Translations under genes and position numbers: made by a program | Part shown: positions 30,337 through 39,603 of the stretch, one piece after another | Layout of the letters: each line of letters starts with the position of its first letter | Numbering within the stretch: position 1 is the first letter of the stretch | Notes under the pieces: model-generated | Told to the model about the DNA's origin: nothing | Database searches by the model: none | Seen by the model: only the letters and a program-made list of their open reading frames with translations | NCBI GenBank assembly: GCA_030583905.1 | Contig: CP129481.1 | Location: 1,178,001-1,242,000, forward strand | Source of the DNA: Anaerolineales bacterium | GTDB taxonomy: Bacteria > Chloroflexota > Anaerolineae > Anaerolineales > Villigracilaceae | Length of the DNA: 64,000 bases | Direction of reading: 5' to 3'

Positions 30337-32052
30337 TTACTTTAATAATCCCAACACTTCATATACATCGATGGGCTGGGTCTTGCCCTTCATATTCATG
30401 TTCGCGTGCGGCTTGACTTCCACATGCTTTTTGACGCGTTCGTAGGCATCCTTGCTGATCAAGATCTGGTTCTTCGCGGAATTTTCCTGAATGCGTTTGG
30501 CGGTGTTGACGCTGTCGCTGATGGCGGTATATTCCAGCCGTTTTTCCGTGCCAATCAAGCCGAGCACAGCGTCGCCGTAATGGATGCCCACGCCGAAGGC
30601 AAGCTGCGCCTCCTCGGGCATTTCCTTGTATAAATTCTCAACTGATTCGCGGATGGCTAGCGCGGTCTTCACGGCACGCAGGGTGTGGTCTTTTTGCGGT
30701 ACGGGCGCGTTGAACCATGCCATGATGGCATCGCCCATGAACTTGTCGATGGTGCCTTCCTGCGCCAGCACGGCTTCCGCCATGGCGGCGAGATAACGGT
30801 TTAACACGCTGACCAGTTGTTCCGGCGGCAGGTTTTCGCTGTATGTAGTGAAGCCGCGGATGTCCGCGAACAACACGGTGATGTCCACGCGCTTGCCGCC
30901 GAGCTGCAGGCTGTTCGGGTCGAGCTGTTCGATGACGGCAGGCGAGACCATCAACTCGAACAGACGGCGCTGCGCTTCCAACTTCTTTCGTTCTGTGAGG
31001 TCGTCCAGAACGATCGCCACGCCTTGGGTTTTTTGCCCGGCATCTTTTAGCGGAGAGAGATTCAAACGCCAGTTCACCAATCCGCGCTGGGGCAGGGTGT
31101 GGCTGAGTTCCAGTCCCACCACGGGCTTGTCGGTTTTGCGGATTTCCGTCAGATGCGGCTCCAGTTCACTGGAAACAGAAGCAAGCGCCTCGTTAAGACG
31201 ATGACCGATGATGTCTTGTGTGGATGCGCCGAGGATGCTTTCTGCGGCTCGGTTCGCAAGTGTGATCTGGTCCTGCACATCCGCGGTGATGACCCCGCTG
31301 ACAATAGATTCGAAGACGTTGTCCATCAGGTTCTTGAGCGCGGTCACTTCCTCGAGTGTGTTTTTTAGCGAGGAGAACAGGCGCGCATTCTCGATGGCGA
31401 CTGCCGCCTGATTTGCAAATGCGGCAAGCAGGTCCCTTTCACTTTCGGCGAAGATGCCGGCGCGGATGCGGTTGTCGGCATAGATCACGCCGATAAGTTC
31501 GTTTTTTACTTTGAGCGGCACGCACAGGATGGAGCGCAGGTTGAACGCCACGATGCTTTCCTGACCGACGAAGCGCTGGTCTTCCTGTGCGTTGGTGGTG
31601 ACGATGGCTTCGCCTGTCTCGATCACGCGCTGGACGATGGTGCGGCTGACGTTGTTTTCGGTCGATTCAATGGATGCCATTTCCCAGTTGCGTCCCATGC
31701 GGATGACCATTTCGCCCGTTTCATCGCGCAGCATCAGGAATCCGCGTTCCGCCTTGGTGAGGCGCACAATGTTGTCCATCACGATACGGAGCACCTCGTC
31801 CAGTTCAAGCGAGGAGTTGATGACCTGTCCCACGTCGGCGAGGGCGAGCATGTTGCTGTGTTCTTTTTGGAAGATCTCGATCCGTTCACCGACCTGCATT
31901 AGCGCGGTTTGCAGGCTGTTGAGGTCTTCGGCTGTATTCTTGGGAAGTTTTATCTTGCCCGCATCCAACTCAGTGCGAATCTTTCCCGCCTGGGCGCTGA
32001 GAGCAAGTAATTGATCATGTATGGTGGTGGGGCGCGTTCGTTCAGAAGTCAT
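30337..32052 (-). CDS. GAF-PAS class III adenylate cyclase
   Basis: A 571-aa cytoplasmic sensor-cyclase. An N-terminal helical region (about 1-60) is followed by a GAF domain (about 70-225), a PAS domain (about 240-355) and a class III cyclase domain (about 385-560). The two metal Asp residues are D397 (VLFADIRGFT) and D441 (DKFMGDAIMAWF), with the standard 44-residue spacing. The Lys in IDKFMGD favours ATP, so the product should be cAMP. The CRP-type palindrome at 4171-4186 shows that cAMP-receptor-like regulation is plausible in this genome. It has no transmembrane segment. Confidence 0.9.
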   Translation of the reverse strand: MTSERTRPTTIHDQLLALSAQAGKIRTELDAGKIKLPKNTAEDLNSLQTALMQVGERIEIFQKEHSNMLALADVGQVINSSLELDEVLRIVMDNIVRLTKAERGFLMLRDETGEMVIRMGRNWEMASIESTENNVSRTIVQRVIETGEAIVTTNAQEDQRFVGQESIVAFNLRSILCVPLKVKNELIGVIYADNRIRAGIFAESERDLLAAFANQAAVAIENARLFSSLKNTLEEVTALKNLMDNVFESIVSGVITADVQDQITLANRAAESILGASTQDIIGHRLNEALASVSSELEPHLTEIRKTDKPVVGLELSHTLPQRGLVNWRLNLSPLKDAGQKTQGVAIVLDDLTERKKLEAQRRLFELMVSPAVIEQLDPNSLQLGGKRVDITVLFADIRGFTTYSENLPPEQLVSVLNRYLAAMAEAVLAQEGTIDKFMGDAIMAWFNAPVPQKDHTLRAVKTALAIRESVENLYKEMPEEAQLAFGVGIHYGDAVLGLIGTEKRLEYTAISDSVNTAKRIQENSAKNQILISKDAYERVKKHVEVKPHANMNMKGKTQPIDVYEVLGLLK

Positions 32053-32077
32053 ATTGGGTGTACCAGTGAAACTGCCT

Positions 32078-34411
32078 CTAAGTTTCCTTATTGTATCCCA
32101 ATATGCCGATTTTTATACGGTTGGCTAACGTTTGGTTAATGATGTGTCGTGATGCGCGCCGGGTAAGGACCTCATCACCTCCGCGCGGACTGAACAGGCT
32201 GGATTGATGCTCGTGCAAAAGGATTCTGATGGATTCAGCGGCGGACGGGAGAAGCGTTTGCAGAAGCGCGGCGCGTTCGGCGGCGGTTATATGGACGGGT
32301 TGGGGCTTGCCCATCCAGCGCAGGCTGAGATTGATGCTTTGGAAATGACGTTCGATGGGCGGCGCGGTGCTCCATGAAAGCCAGTTGGTCAGCCAGACAG
32401 GGACGTTCCAGCCGTTACGTTCGATCGCGGTTTTCAGCGCCGTTGTCGCCTTAAAGGTGGGGGCGTAGCGCTTTTTAAGGAAGAACGCAAGTGCAACAAG
32501 CAGGATCACTCCAATCGGGATGCCGATTTGCAGGATCAGGCTGCGGGTTTGAGCGGTTATCTGGTTGGTATCATCTGTATCGGTAAAAGCTGATTCGAGT
32601 TCTTCATCCAGAAGCCCGGGGATATTTGATTCTGCCAACGGAGTTGGCGTGAGAACGACTCGGTCTGCGCGTATCTGCTGACGTTCGATTGGCTCCTGGT
32701 TTCCTGTCGGCTCGAACTCGACCCATCCGTAGTCGGGGAAGTACACTTCGGGCCAGGCGTGATAATCGCGCTCGCGCACGGTGTAGAGCGTGTTTTGCAG
32801 ATCGAGCTCTCCCTGGGAAAATCCCACTGCCAGCCGGGCGGGGATGCCGATGGAACGCAGCATCAGCACTTCGGCGCTGGCGTAGTAGTTGCAGAATCCC
32901 TGTTTGCTTTCGAACAGGAAGTATTCCAGCACATCCACGGTTTCCTGCGGGAAAGACATGACGGGCGTATATTCGATCTCGCTCCGCAGCCATTCGGTAA
33001 TCGCAGCTGCCTTGTCGTATGGAGTTTCATGCTCGCTGGTGATCTCAAGCGCAAGTTCACGGATGCGGGGCGAAAAATCATCGGGCAATTGAAGATATCG
33101 TTCCAGTACCCAGTCGGGATACTCCTCTCCAGCCTCCTGTAATTCGGCAATGGCTGGGTCAGCCAGCAGGGAGGTCACACGGTAGACATCTCCCGGTAAC
33201 AGGGCGGGAGTTGCCTGCAATGCCATAATGTCAACCAATTCATCATCTTCGATGGAGATGGCATGATATAAGATGTTGGCAGTGTAATTGGTCCATAAGG
33301 GTTGCGATGGTGTGTAAATGACACGCTGCCCTTTTTCATACATGTCGAATGTGAAAGTCAGGCTTCTACGCTGCGACCACCTTGGGAGATCGAATTCTCC
33401 GTCCTGCGGCACGAAGGAGACACGGTCTGTTTCGGAGATCTGCCAACGCCCGTCCTCAAAGACATCATAGACATAACCACGCCAGTACATGCGCGGGACA
33501 GTCCGCGAGGCGGCTGGTGCGTATACCAGAAATTCCACCAGCGTGCCCTGCGATGCCTCGGTGCCAAGCGTCAGTTCGGTTTGCAGCAGATTGGTCGGCG
33601 CGGCAGGAACCGGCTCGCGGTTCAGGAAAGTGAAGACCTCATCCGCTTGCTGTCTTTCGCCGAACCATTCCCGCCAGGCTTCCCGCGCCTGCGCAGTGAG
33701 AGGCAGACTGAGCGGTATCATCCATGCCGCTACGATCACCACGGCGGCAACGATCATGGTTGTATTGTTGATGTCCAGGCTGCTTTCACTGGAAACCAGT
33801 ACGCGTTCCTGCTGCCATCTCGATCTATCGAGCAAAAACTTCTGCCGGCTCATCAGGATCAACGCCATGAACACATAGATGGCGAACAGCCAGGTATAGT
33901 CCGTTTGGGTGTAATGATTCAGATGGATGATGAGCATCAAAATGCCGCTTGGCAGGATGGAGATCAACGTTTTGGCGTGGCGGACCAGCTGGTAACCGCT
34001 GAATATCCCGACAAACCAGTAGGGGATGCTCAACATGGCGATGAACAGAAGCGGATCGGACACAGGGATGCCTGTTACATAATCCCTCAAACTGACCCAA
34101 AGCCTGCCGGACAGGATCAACAACTGGTCGCCCAGATAGGCTTGATCGCGGGGGAAATCGATGAACGCCAGCAATTGCCAGATGAAAAAAACGACCATGT
34201 AGCCAATGGCAAGCAAAATGACGGTGCGCCTCTGGAACAAGCTTTTCCCCAGTGCCAACCCGGTCAGCAAACCAAGAACTGCCACAGTGCGGACGTGGTT
34301 CAACCCGTCCACCCAGTTGGTGGCTTCCAGTCTCCAGGATGCGAGCAGGACCAGAGCGAAAAGGAAAAACGCGGAGGGGATGTCCCACCAGCGTGAAGGT
34401 GATTTTTCCAT
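32078..34411 (-). CDS. TgpA-like membrane transglutaminase-domain protein
   Basis: A 777-aa protein with about six N-terminal helices, an extracytoplasmic transglutaminase-like domain, another helix at about 635-655 and a cytoplasmic tail. The catalytic Cys is C507 (KQGFCNYYASAEVLMLRS) and the His is H551 (RDYHAWPEVYF). The third position in WVEFEPT is Glu where many relatives have Asp. The architecture matches the TgpA/DUF3488 group, often found next to MoxR ATPases; none is nearby here. The ATG at 34411 has TACACT exactly six bases upstream, so it is preferred over the frame's earlier start at 34438. Confidence 0.85.
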   Translation of the reverse strand: MEKSPSRWWDIPSAFFLFALVLLASWRLEATNWVDGLNHVRTVAVLGLLTGLALGKSLFQRRTVILLAIGYMVVFFIWQLLAFIDFPRDQAYLGDQLLILSGRLWVSLRDYVTGIPVSDPLLFIAMLSIPYWFVGIFSGYQLVRHAKTLISILPSGILMLIIHLNHYTQTDYTWLFAIYVFMALILMSRQKFLLDRSRWQQERVLVSSESSLDINNTTMIVAAVVIVAAWMIPLSLPLTAQAREAWREWFGERQQADEVFTFLNREPVPAAPTNLLQTELTLGTEASQGTLVEFLVYAPAASRTVPRMYWRGYVYDVFEDGRWQISETDRVSFVPQDGEFDLPRWSQRRSLTFTFDMYEKGQRVIYTPSQPLWTNYTANILYHAISIEDDELVDIMALQATPALLPGDVYRVTSLLADPAIAELQEAGEEYPDWVLERYLQLPDDFSPRIRELALEITSEHETPYDKAAAITEWLRSEIEYTPVMSFPQETVDVLEYFLFESKQGFCNYYASAEVLMLRSIGIPARLAVGFSQGELDLQNTLYTVRERDYHAWPEVYFPDYGWVEFEPTGNQEPIERQQIRADRVVLTPTPLAESNIPGLLDEELESAFTDTDDTNQITAQTRSLILQIGIPIGVILLVALAFFLKKRYAPTFKATTALKTAIERNGWNVPVWLTNWLSWSTAPPIERHFQSINLSLRWMGKPQPVHITAAERAALLQTLLPSAAESIRILLHEHQSSLFSPRGGDEVLTRRASRHIINQTLANRIKIGILGYNKET

Positions 34412-34417
34412 TCTTTG

Positions 34418-34423
34418 AGTGTA
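34418..34423 (-). promoter_or_regulatory. -10 box, leaderless transglutaminase gene
   Basis: TACACT on the minus strand, six bases before the ATG at 34411, the same geometry as at 25139 and 9177. Confidence 0.5.
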
Positions 34424-34480
34424 CAATGATGAGAACAAACCGTCAATTGAAATCGTAAAAAAATCCTACTGGAGGACTAT

Positions 34481-35479
34481 ATGCAACCCATAATTGACAG
34501 TGGTATCGCACTTATCATCGCATTGCAGGGCATTGGGGAATGGCTGGTCGCCCCCATGCAATTCTTTAGCCAACTTGGCACGGAAGACTTCTTTTTCATC
34601 GTTCTGCCGCTCATCTACTGGAGCATCGACGCCGGATTGGGTGTGCGGGTTGGCATGATCCTGGCTGTGGATAATGTCTTCAACTATGTCTTCAAGTTGA
34701 TTTTTGCCGGACCGCGCCCCTATTGGGTGAGTTCTCACGTCCGTGCGTGGTGGCCCGAAACTTCGTTCGGCGCGCCGTCAGGTCACGCACAACATGCCAT
34801 GAGCGTTTGGGGCATCATCGGCGCGTCCAACCGCGAAAAATGGGTGCGCGCGATCTGCATTTTCCTGATCTTCATGATCGGCTTCTCCCGCATTTACCTC
34901 GGCGCGCACTTTCCGCACGATGTAATACTCGGCTGGGTGATCGGCGGTTTGATCCTGTGGGCGTTTATCCGGTATTGGGATTCGGTTTCGGTATGGCTGG
35001 CAGGGAAGACCTTCCGCCAGCAGGTGTTGATGGCGTTCATTGTCTCAATGATCTTCGTGACAGCAGGGTGGGCGGTTACGGCGATGCGAAGTGATTTCCA
35101 AGTCCCCGCTTCATGGCTAGATACCGCGCTTCTTACCGGGACCGATATGCCTGCTCCCGTTGATTTGAACGGAGTCTTCACCTCGGCTGGATCCTTCTTT
35201 GGGCTGGCGTTCGGTCTCGCGTGGATCAACTCGATGGGCGGTCACCAGGTTTCAGGTCCGGTATGGAAGCGTGCTCTCCGTTACGTCATCGGCTTGATCG
35301 GCGTGCTCATCCTGTGGATGGGGCTGGGGGAACTGTTCCCGCGCGGTGACGATCTGCTGGTGTACACCCTGCGCTTCATCCGCTACACCCTGGTGGGCTG
35401 GTGGGTGACCGGCGGCGCGCCGTGGATTTTCCAACATTTCAAATTAAGTACATCTGCATCGGGCGATAGTTCAATCTGA
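34481..35479 (+). CDS. PAP2-family membrane phosphatase
   Basis: A 332-aa polytopic phosphatase. All three PAP2 catalytic motifs are present: KLIFAGPRPYW, PSGHAQHAMSVWG and RIYLGAHFPHDVILGW. The active site would face the outer side of the membrane. Likely substrates are undecaprenyl diphosphate or phosphatidic acid phosphates. The C-terminal third adds further helices beyond the core domain. GGAGG is six bases before the ATG. It is divergent from the transglutaminase gene. Confidence 0.88.
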   Translation: MQPIIDSGIALIIALQGIGEWLVAPMQFFSQLGTEDFFFIVLPLIYWSIDAGLGVRVGMILAVDNVFNYVFKLIFAGPRPYWVSSHVRAWWPETSFGAPSGHAQHAMSVWGIIGASNREKWVRAICIFLIFMIGFSRIYLGAHFPHDVILGWVIGGLILWAFIRYWDSVSVWLAGKTFRQQVLMAFIVSMIFVTAGWAVTAMRSDFQVPASWLDTALLTGTDMPAPVDLNGVFTSAGSFFGLAFGLAWINSMGGHQVSGPVWKRALRYVIGLIGVLILWMGLGELFPRGDDLLVYTLRFIRYTLVGWWVTGGAPWIFQHFKLSTSASGDSSI

Positions 35480-35485
35480 TATAAT
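35480..35485 (+). promoter_or_regulatory. -10 box of Ser/Thr kinase gene
   Basis: A perfect TATAAT immediately after the PAP2 stop codon. The predicted start near 35492 gives a leader of about 75 bases before the kinase ATG at 35568, so this gene is not leaderless. No clear -35 box is seen. Confidence 0.5.
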
Positions 35486-35567
35486 CGCCCTCGTTTGTTA
35501 TTCCAGTGTAATTTCACAAAAAACGGAGTTTGGGCACATCCCCTTTGGGCAGGCTTAGAGTTCATCG

Positions 35568-37766
35568 ATGACGTTGGAAAAAGATACGATACTGCAAAAC
35601 CGCTACCGAATAATTGAGATCCTGGGTCAGGGGGGGATGGGATCGGTGTATCGCGCCATTGACGAGAATCTTGGCGTGCCAGTTGCTCTCAAAGAAAACC
35701 TGTTTACCACGGATGAATATGCGCGTCAGTTTCGCCTGGAGGCGGTCATTCTGGCGAACCTGCGGCATCCGAATTTACCGCGTGTGTCCGACCATCTTGT
35801 GCTCGGCGATCAGGGACAATACCTGATCATGGATTTCATCGAGGGGGAGGATCTGCGCGCCCGCATGGAGCGGGATGGCATGCTCAACGAGGACGATGCC
35901 ATTCATATTGGCGCATCCATTTGTGATGCGTTGATGTATCTGCACACACGCAAGCCTCCGATCTTGCACCGTGACATCAAGCCGGGCAATGTGAAGATCA
36001 CCCCGGACGGTCATATCTTTCTGGTGGACTTTGGTCTGGCAAAAGTCTATCAAAATGCGCATCAGGCAACCACCACCGGCGCGCGTGCCATGACGCCCGG
36101 TTATTCCCCGCCGGAGCAATACGGCACGGCGCGCACGGATCCGCGCACGGATATTTATTCGCTCGGCGCGACCTTGTACGCGGCATTGAGTGGCGTCATC
36201 CCTGAAGATGGGCTGGCGCGTGCCATGGACAATGCGCAGTTGACCCCATTGCGCAAACGCAACCCGAAGGTCTCACGCCGCCTGGCGGCAGCCATCGAAA
36301 AAGCCATGTCGGTGGACCCGAGTGACCGCTTCCAGTTTGCCGACGATTTCAAGCAGGCGCTGCTTGCATCCAAATCCAAAACGCAACAGCCGCCGGGACA
36401 CTATACCGTCGCACCCCCGCCGCTGGAAGAGCTTGAATCCGAGGAAATAAAAGGCTCCAACGCAAATGCGGAACTGAAGAAGGCTCCGCCTCGCAAGGGA
36501 CCTGTTCCGCCGGAATTTTCCCATGAGGAACAGCCGTTCGTTTCCCCGCTGAAGCGGCAAAAGGAACGAGAACGAAAGAAGCGCATGGCATTGGTGCGCT
36601 TTGGCATCACATCATTTTTCCTGCTTTTGGTTTTGGCGGGCGTATTGTATTTTGTGCCCGGAATCCTGCCTGCCAATGTGCGTGCGATGCTGCCATTGAT
36701 CATGCCGACCAGCACCAGCACATCGACTCCAACCCTCGAGCCGACGCCTATTCCTACTGAGACGTTGACTCCTGAACCCACAGCCACCATCACGCTGACG
36801 CCATCCCCGCTCCCAACCTTTACGCCGACAGTGACGCCGATCTCGCTTAATAGCACACCGACGATTCCCGCGCCTGTCGCGTCTTTTCTTGGCGGAGGTT
36901 CCGGTCAGATGGCATTTGCCTCCACTCGTTTTGGTCTCCCGCAGATATTTCTTGCCGACTTGAATGGGGATGAAGCGATCCAGATCACAGAAATGCCCAA
37001 TGGAGCCTGCCAACCCTCATGGTCGCCGGATGGACAACGAATGGTATTCGTTGCCCCCTGTAGAAGCTTGGATGACCTTGCTGGATATCGAAACGCCAGC
37101 CTGTATGTTGTCAATGCGGATGGTAGCGGCTTGGTCGCTTTGGATGCTTCCCCCGGCGGGAACTTCGACCCAGCCTGGTCGCCGGATGGATCGAAGATCG
37201 CTTTCACTTCCCTGCGCACCGGTCAGATGGAGATCTTCACGGTCGAGGTCAGCGACCTCACAACCGTCACGCAGATTACCAGAGGTGCTTCATTGGTCGA
37301 GTCCCGCATGCCAGCCTGGTCGCCGGATAGTTCCCGGTTCGTTTATGTTGTCAAGCGGTTTGGCGTGCACCAGATCTGGATGATTAATGCAGATGGTACA
37401 GAGCCGCAACAGATCGTCCGCAGCGGACCCTCCTACCATGACTATCTTCCCTCATGGTCACCCAAAGGCGACCTGATCCTGTTCACCCAGCGCTGCGCCA
37501 CGACCTTCTGCAATCCCTACTTAATGAGCATCTCCGCCACGGATCGTTCCTCCGAGCAGGCGTTACGCGTACGGTTGAACATTGGACTCATTCAAAACAT
37601 AGATTACTCGCCCGATGGATTTTACGTCAGTTATGAAGGTGTGGCGGATGCGGGCAATCTCGATATCTTCTACATGACCGTCTCCGGCGGTGACCGCGTG
37701 CGGCTCACTACGGACAGGGCGCAGGATTTCCACGCTGCATGGCGACCCGTTGTCAGAGAACCATAA
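35568..37766 (+). CDS. Ser/Thr protein kinase with TolB-like propeller
   Basis: A 732-aa PknB-type receptor kinase. The cytoplasmic kinase domain (about 12-270) has the ATP loop LGQGGMGSVY, the Lys in VALKEN, the catalytic loop HRDIKPGN (D136) and DFG, so it should be active. A basic juxtamembrane region leads to one helix at about 345-365, a Thr/Pro linker and an extracytoplasmic WD40/TolB-like beta-propeller. The propeller repeats carry the recurring motif SWSPDG or AWSPDG (for example PAWSPDGSKIAF). The propeller may sense a wall component. A strong terminator follows. Confidence 0.93.
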   Translation: MTLEKDTILQNRYRIIEILGQGGMGSVYRAIDENLGVPVALKENLFTTDEYARQFRLEAVILANLRHPNLPRVSDHLVLGDQGQYLIMDFIEGEDLRARMERDGMLNEDDAIHIGASICDALMYLHTRKPPILHRDIKPGNVKITPDGHIFLVDFGLAKVYQNAHQATTTGARAMTPGYSPPEQYGTARTDPRTDIYSLGATLYAALSGVIPEDGLARAMDNAQLTPLRKRNPKVSRRLAAAIEKAMSVDPSDRFQFADDFKQALLASKSKTQQPPGHYTVAPPPLEELESEEIKGSNANAELKKAPPRKGPVPPEFSHEEQPFVSPLKRQKERERKKRMALVRFGITSFFLLLVLAGVLYFVPGILPANVRAMLPLIMPTSTSTSTPTLEPTPIPTETLTPEPTATITLTPSPLPTFTPTVTPISLNSTPTIPAPVASFLGGGSGQMAFASTRFGLPQIFLADLNGDEAIQITEMPNGACQPSWSPDGQRMVFVAPCRSLDDLAGYRNASLYVVNADGSGLVALDASPGGNFDPAWSPDGSKIAFTSLRTGQMEIFTVEVSDLTTVTQITRGASLVESRMPAWSPDSSRFVYVVKRFGVHQIWMINADGTEPQQIVRSGPSYHDYLPSWSPKGDLILFTQRCATTFCNPYLMSISATDRSSEQALRVRLNIGLIQNIDYSPDGFYVSYEGVADAGNLDIFYMTVSGGDRVRLTTDRAQDFHAAWRPVVREP

Positions 37767-37771
37767 CAATT

Positions 37772-37796
37772 ACTCCCGCGCAAGCGGGAGTTTTCT
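37772..37796 (+). terminator. Terminator after Ser/Thr kinase
   Basis: ACTCCCGC, tetraloop GCAA, GCGGGAGT then TTTCTT: a short strong hairpin with a T-rich tail. Confidence 0.85.
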
Positions 37797-37809
37797 TACA
37801 CTCTTCTTA

Positions 37810-37838
37810 TTGACTTCCCTTTTTGCGGCTGTTATCAT
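37810..37838 (+). promoter_or_regulatory. Housekeeping promoter of hrcA operon
   Basis: TTGACT (37810-37815), a 17-base spacer and TATCAT (37833-37838) match a sigma-70/sigma-A promoter. The start near 37845 lies just before the CIRCE operator. Confidence 0.75.
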
Positions 37839-37851
37839 TATTCTTGCGATC

Positions 37852-37878
37852 TTGGCACTCTCTTAACGGGAGTGCTAA
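37852..37878 (+). promoter_or_regulatory. CIRCE operator
   Basis: TTGGCACTC, nine spacer bases, GAGTGCTAA: the CIRCE inverted repeat with a single deviation from consensus (G for A in the left arm). It lies between the promoter and hrcA, so HrcA should repress its own chaperone operon, with release on heat shock. Confidence 0.95.
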
Positions 37879-37887
37879 ATTCTGAAT

Positions 37888-38925
37888 ATGACCAACCTTA
37901 CTGAACGTCAGAAGACCCTGCTTCTTCTTATTATCCGTGACTACATCGACTCTGCCCAGCCCGTCGGCTCTAAGCGGCTGGCGGAGCATTATCATTTAAA
38001 TCTTTCATCCGCCACTGTCCGCAATGAGATGGCGGCGTTGACCGAAATGGGATACCTGCGCCAGCCGCACACCTCGGCGGGACGCGTCCCAACCGAGGAA
38101 GGCTATCGCTACTTTGTCAGCCAGATGGTGCACAGCGCGCAACTCCCTGAAAGCGTCCAACATACCATCTCGCACCAGTTCTATCAATCTCGCCCCGAGC
38201 TTGACCAGTGGATGACCCTCGCGGCATCCATTCTCGCGCATCAGTCGCAGGGCTTGTCCGTGGTAACCGCTCCGCATGTGGCGCAGGCAAAGTTCAAGCA
38301 CGTCGAACTCATTTCCACGCAAGGGCGGCAGGTCTTGATGGTCTTGGTCATGGTGGGAGGGGAAGTCTCCCAGCAGATCCTGACTCTGGCGGAACCTGTC
38401 CCGCAGGAACGACTCAGCCAGGCGGCGGCGCGTCTCAACGGACTTTTGGCTGGTCTGACCACCCAAGCCATTTCTTCGCTGACAGCCCGCCCCGACCCGC
38501 TCGATCAGGATATTCTCCTGCTCATTCTGCAGGAAATGCGCCGCATCTCGGATAAATCTGCGGGCGAGGTCTACACCGACGGCTTGACCAACGTGCTCTC
38601 TGAGCCTGAATTCGCCGAGTCGGATGATGTCCGGCGCGCGTTACGCATCTTTGACGAACCCGCCGCGTTACAGGATATCCTTGCCCGCACCACGTTGAAC
38701 AGCAATATCGGCGGGTTACAGGTGTTGATCGGCGGTGAAGGCGAATGGGAAGACCTGCGTCAGTGTTCGATGGTGATCGCGCGTTATGGCGTGCCCGGCA
38801 TGGCGACCGGCGCGCTCGGCGTGCTGGGTCCCATGCGCATGGCATACGGGCGGACCATTCCCACCGTGCGTTACGTAGCCGGTTTGTTGAGCGACCTGGT
38901 CAACGACACGATTTCGGAAGAATAA
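37888..38925 (+). CDS. hrcA: Heat-inducible transcription repressor HrcA
   Basis: A 345-aa repressor that binds CIRCE. The N-terminal winged helix is clear (RQKTLLLLIIRDYIDSAQPV, LSSATVRNEMAALTEMGYL, QPHTSAGRVPTEEGYRYFV). It is followed by the GAF-like domain and the C-terminal GVLGPMRMAYGRTIPTVRYV. It is the first gene of hrcA-grpE-dnaK-dnaJ. No good Shine-Dalgarno precedes the ATG. Confidence 0.96.
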   Translation: MTNLTERQKTLLLLIIRDYIDSAQPVGSKRLAEHYHLNLSSATVRNEMAALTEMGYLRQPHTSAGRVPTEEGYRYFVSQMVHSAQLPESVQHTISHQFYQSRPELDQWMTLAASILAHQSQGLSVVTAPHVAQAKFKHVELISTQGRQVLMVLVMVGGEVSQQILTLAEPVPQERLSQAAARLNGLLAGLTTQAISSLTARPDPLDQDILLLILQEMRRISDKSAGEVYTDGLTNVLSEPEFAESDDVRRALRIFDEPAALQDILARTTLNSNIGGLQVLIGGEGEWEDLRQCSMVIARYGVPGMATGALGVLGPMRMAYGRTIPTVRYVAGLLSDLVNDTISEE

Positions 38926-38931
38926 AATCCT

Positions 38932-38962
38932 ATGTCATTGCGGGCGTCGCTTGCAATGACAT
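38932..38962. repeat. Short TCATTGCG palindrome
   Basis: ATGTCATTGC and GCAATGACAT are perfect 10-base inverted ends around an 11-base core. This is a minimal or internally deleted copy of the TCATTGCGAG element. It lies between hrcA and grpE. Confidence 0.75.
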
Positions 38963-38980
38963 GATAACGAGAGTGAGAAT

Positions 38981-39532
38981 ATGACCGAGAAGAAGCATAA
39001 GAAATCCGAGGAAGAATTAAGCGAGACTCAAGCCGCAGAGGTAGGAATGCCTGAGATGACCGAACAGGTGTCGGCGGATGTGGAAGCGTTGAACCGTCAA
39101 CTTGAGGAGGCGCAGGCACAGGTGTCCGAGTTCAAGGACAGTTGGATGCGGTCTCAGGCGGAGTTCCAGAATTACCGCAGGCGCGTGGAGCGTGACAATG
39201 ACTTGATGAAATCCACGATGAAGGGCGACATTATCAAAAAGGTGCTGCCCGTGCTGGATGATATGGAACGTGCTCTGCAAAACCGCCCCGCGGACGATGC
39301 GTGGGCGAGCGGCATCGAGTTGGTGGCGCGCAAGTTCCAGAATATTTTAGAGATGGAAGGCGTGAAGAAGATCGAAGCTGCTGGGGCGGAGTTCGACCCG
39401 AACTTCCATGAGGCGATCTCGCATGAACCTTCTGAAGATGTCGAAAGCGGACATGTGATCGAAGTCGTCCAAAATGGATATATGCTCGGCGAACGTGTGA
39501 TCCGTCCAGCGATGGTGCGGGTGGCGCAGTAA
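38981..39532 (+). CDS. grpE: Nucleotide exchange factor GrpE
   Basis: A 183-aa DnaK co-chaperone that releases ADP. It has an acidic disordered N-terminus, a long coiled coil (about 28-80, with DSWMRSQAEFQNYRRRVERD) and the C-terminal beta domain with GVKKIEAAGAEFDPNFHEAI and NGYMLGERVIRPAMVRVAQ. The length is typical. It is the second gene of the HrcA-regulated operon. Confidence 0.96.
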   Translation: MTEKKHKKSEEELSETQAAEVGMPEMTEQVSADVEALNRQLEEAQAQVSEFKDSWMRSQAEFQNYRRRVERDNDLMKSTMKGDIIKKVLPVLDDMERALQNRPADDAWASGIELVARKFQNILEMEGVKKIEAAGAEFDPNFHEAISHEPSEDVESGHVIEVVQNGYMLGERVIRPAMVRVAQ

Positions 39533-39536
39533 ATTT

Positions 39537-39583
39537 GTAGGGGCGGCGTTTTGCCGCCCCGGGCGAGAAGACCTCGCCCCTTC
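39537..39583. repeat. GC-rich double-hairpin repeat
   Basis: GGGGCGGC/GCCGCCCC followed by GGGCGAG/CTCGCCC, the same two-hairpin plan as 16443-16495. It lies between grpE and dnaK, upstream of the AAAGGAG ribosome binding site of dnaK. Confidence 0.75.
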
Positions 39584-39603
39584 ATCAAAGGAGAACTTAT
39601 ATT

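Noticed and set aside
33302-34396. 364-codon plus-strand frame opposite the transglutaminase gene
   Set aside because: Low-complexity His/Gln/Asp-rich antisense frame with no ribosome binding site; the minus-strand gene is clearly real.
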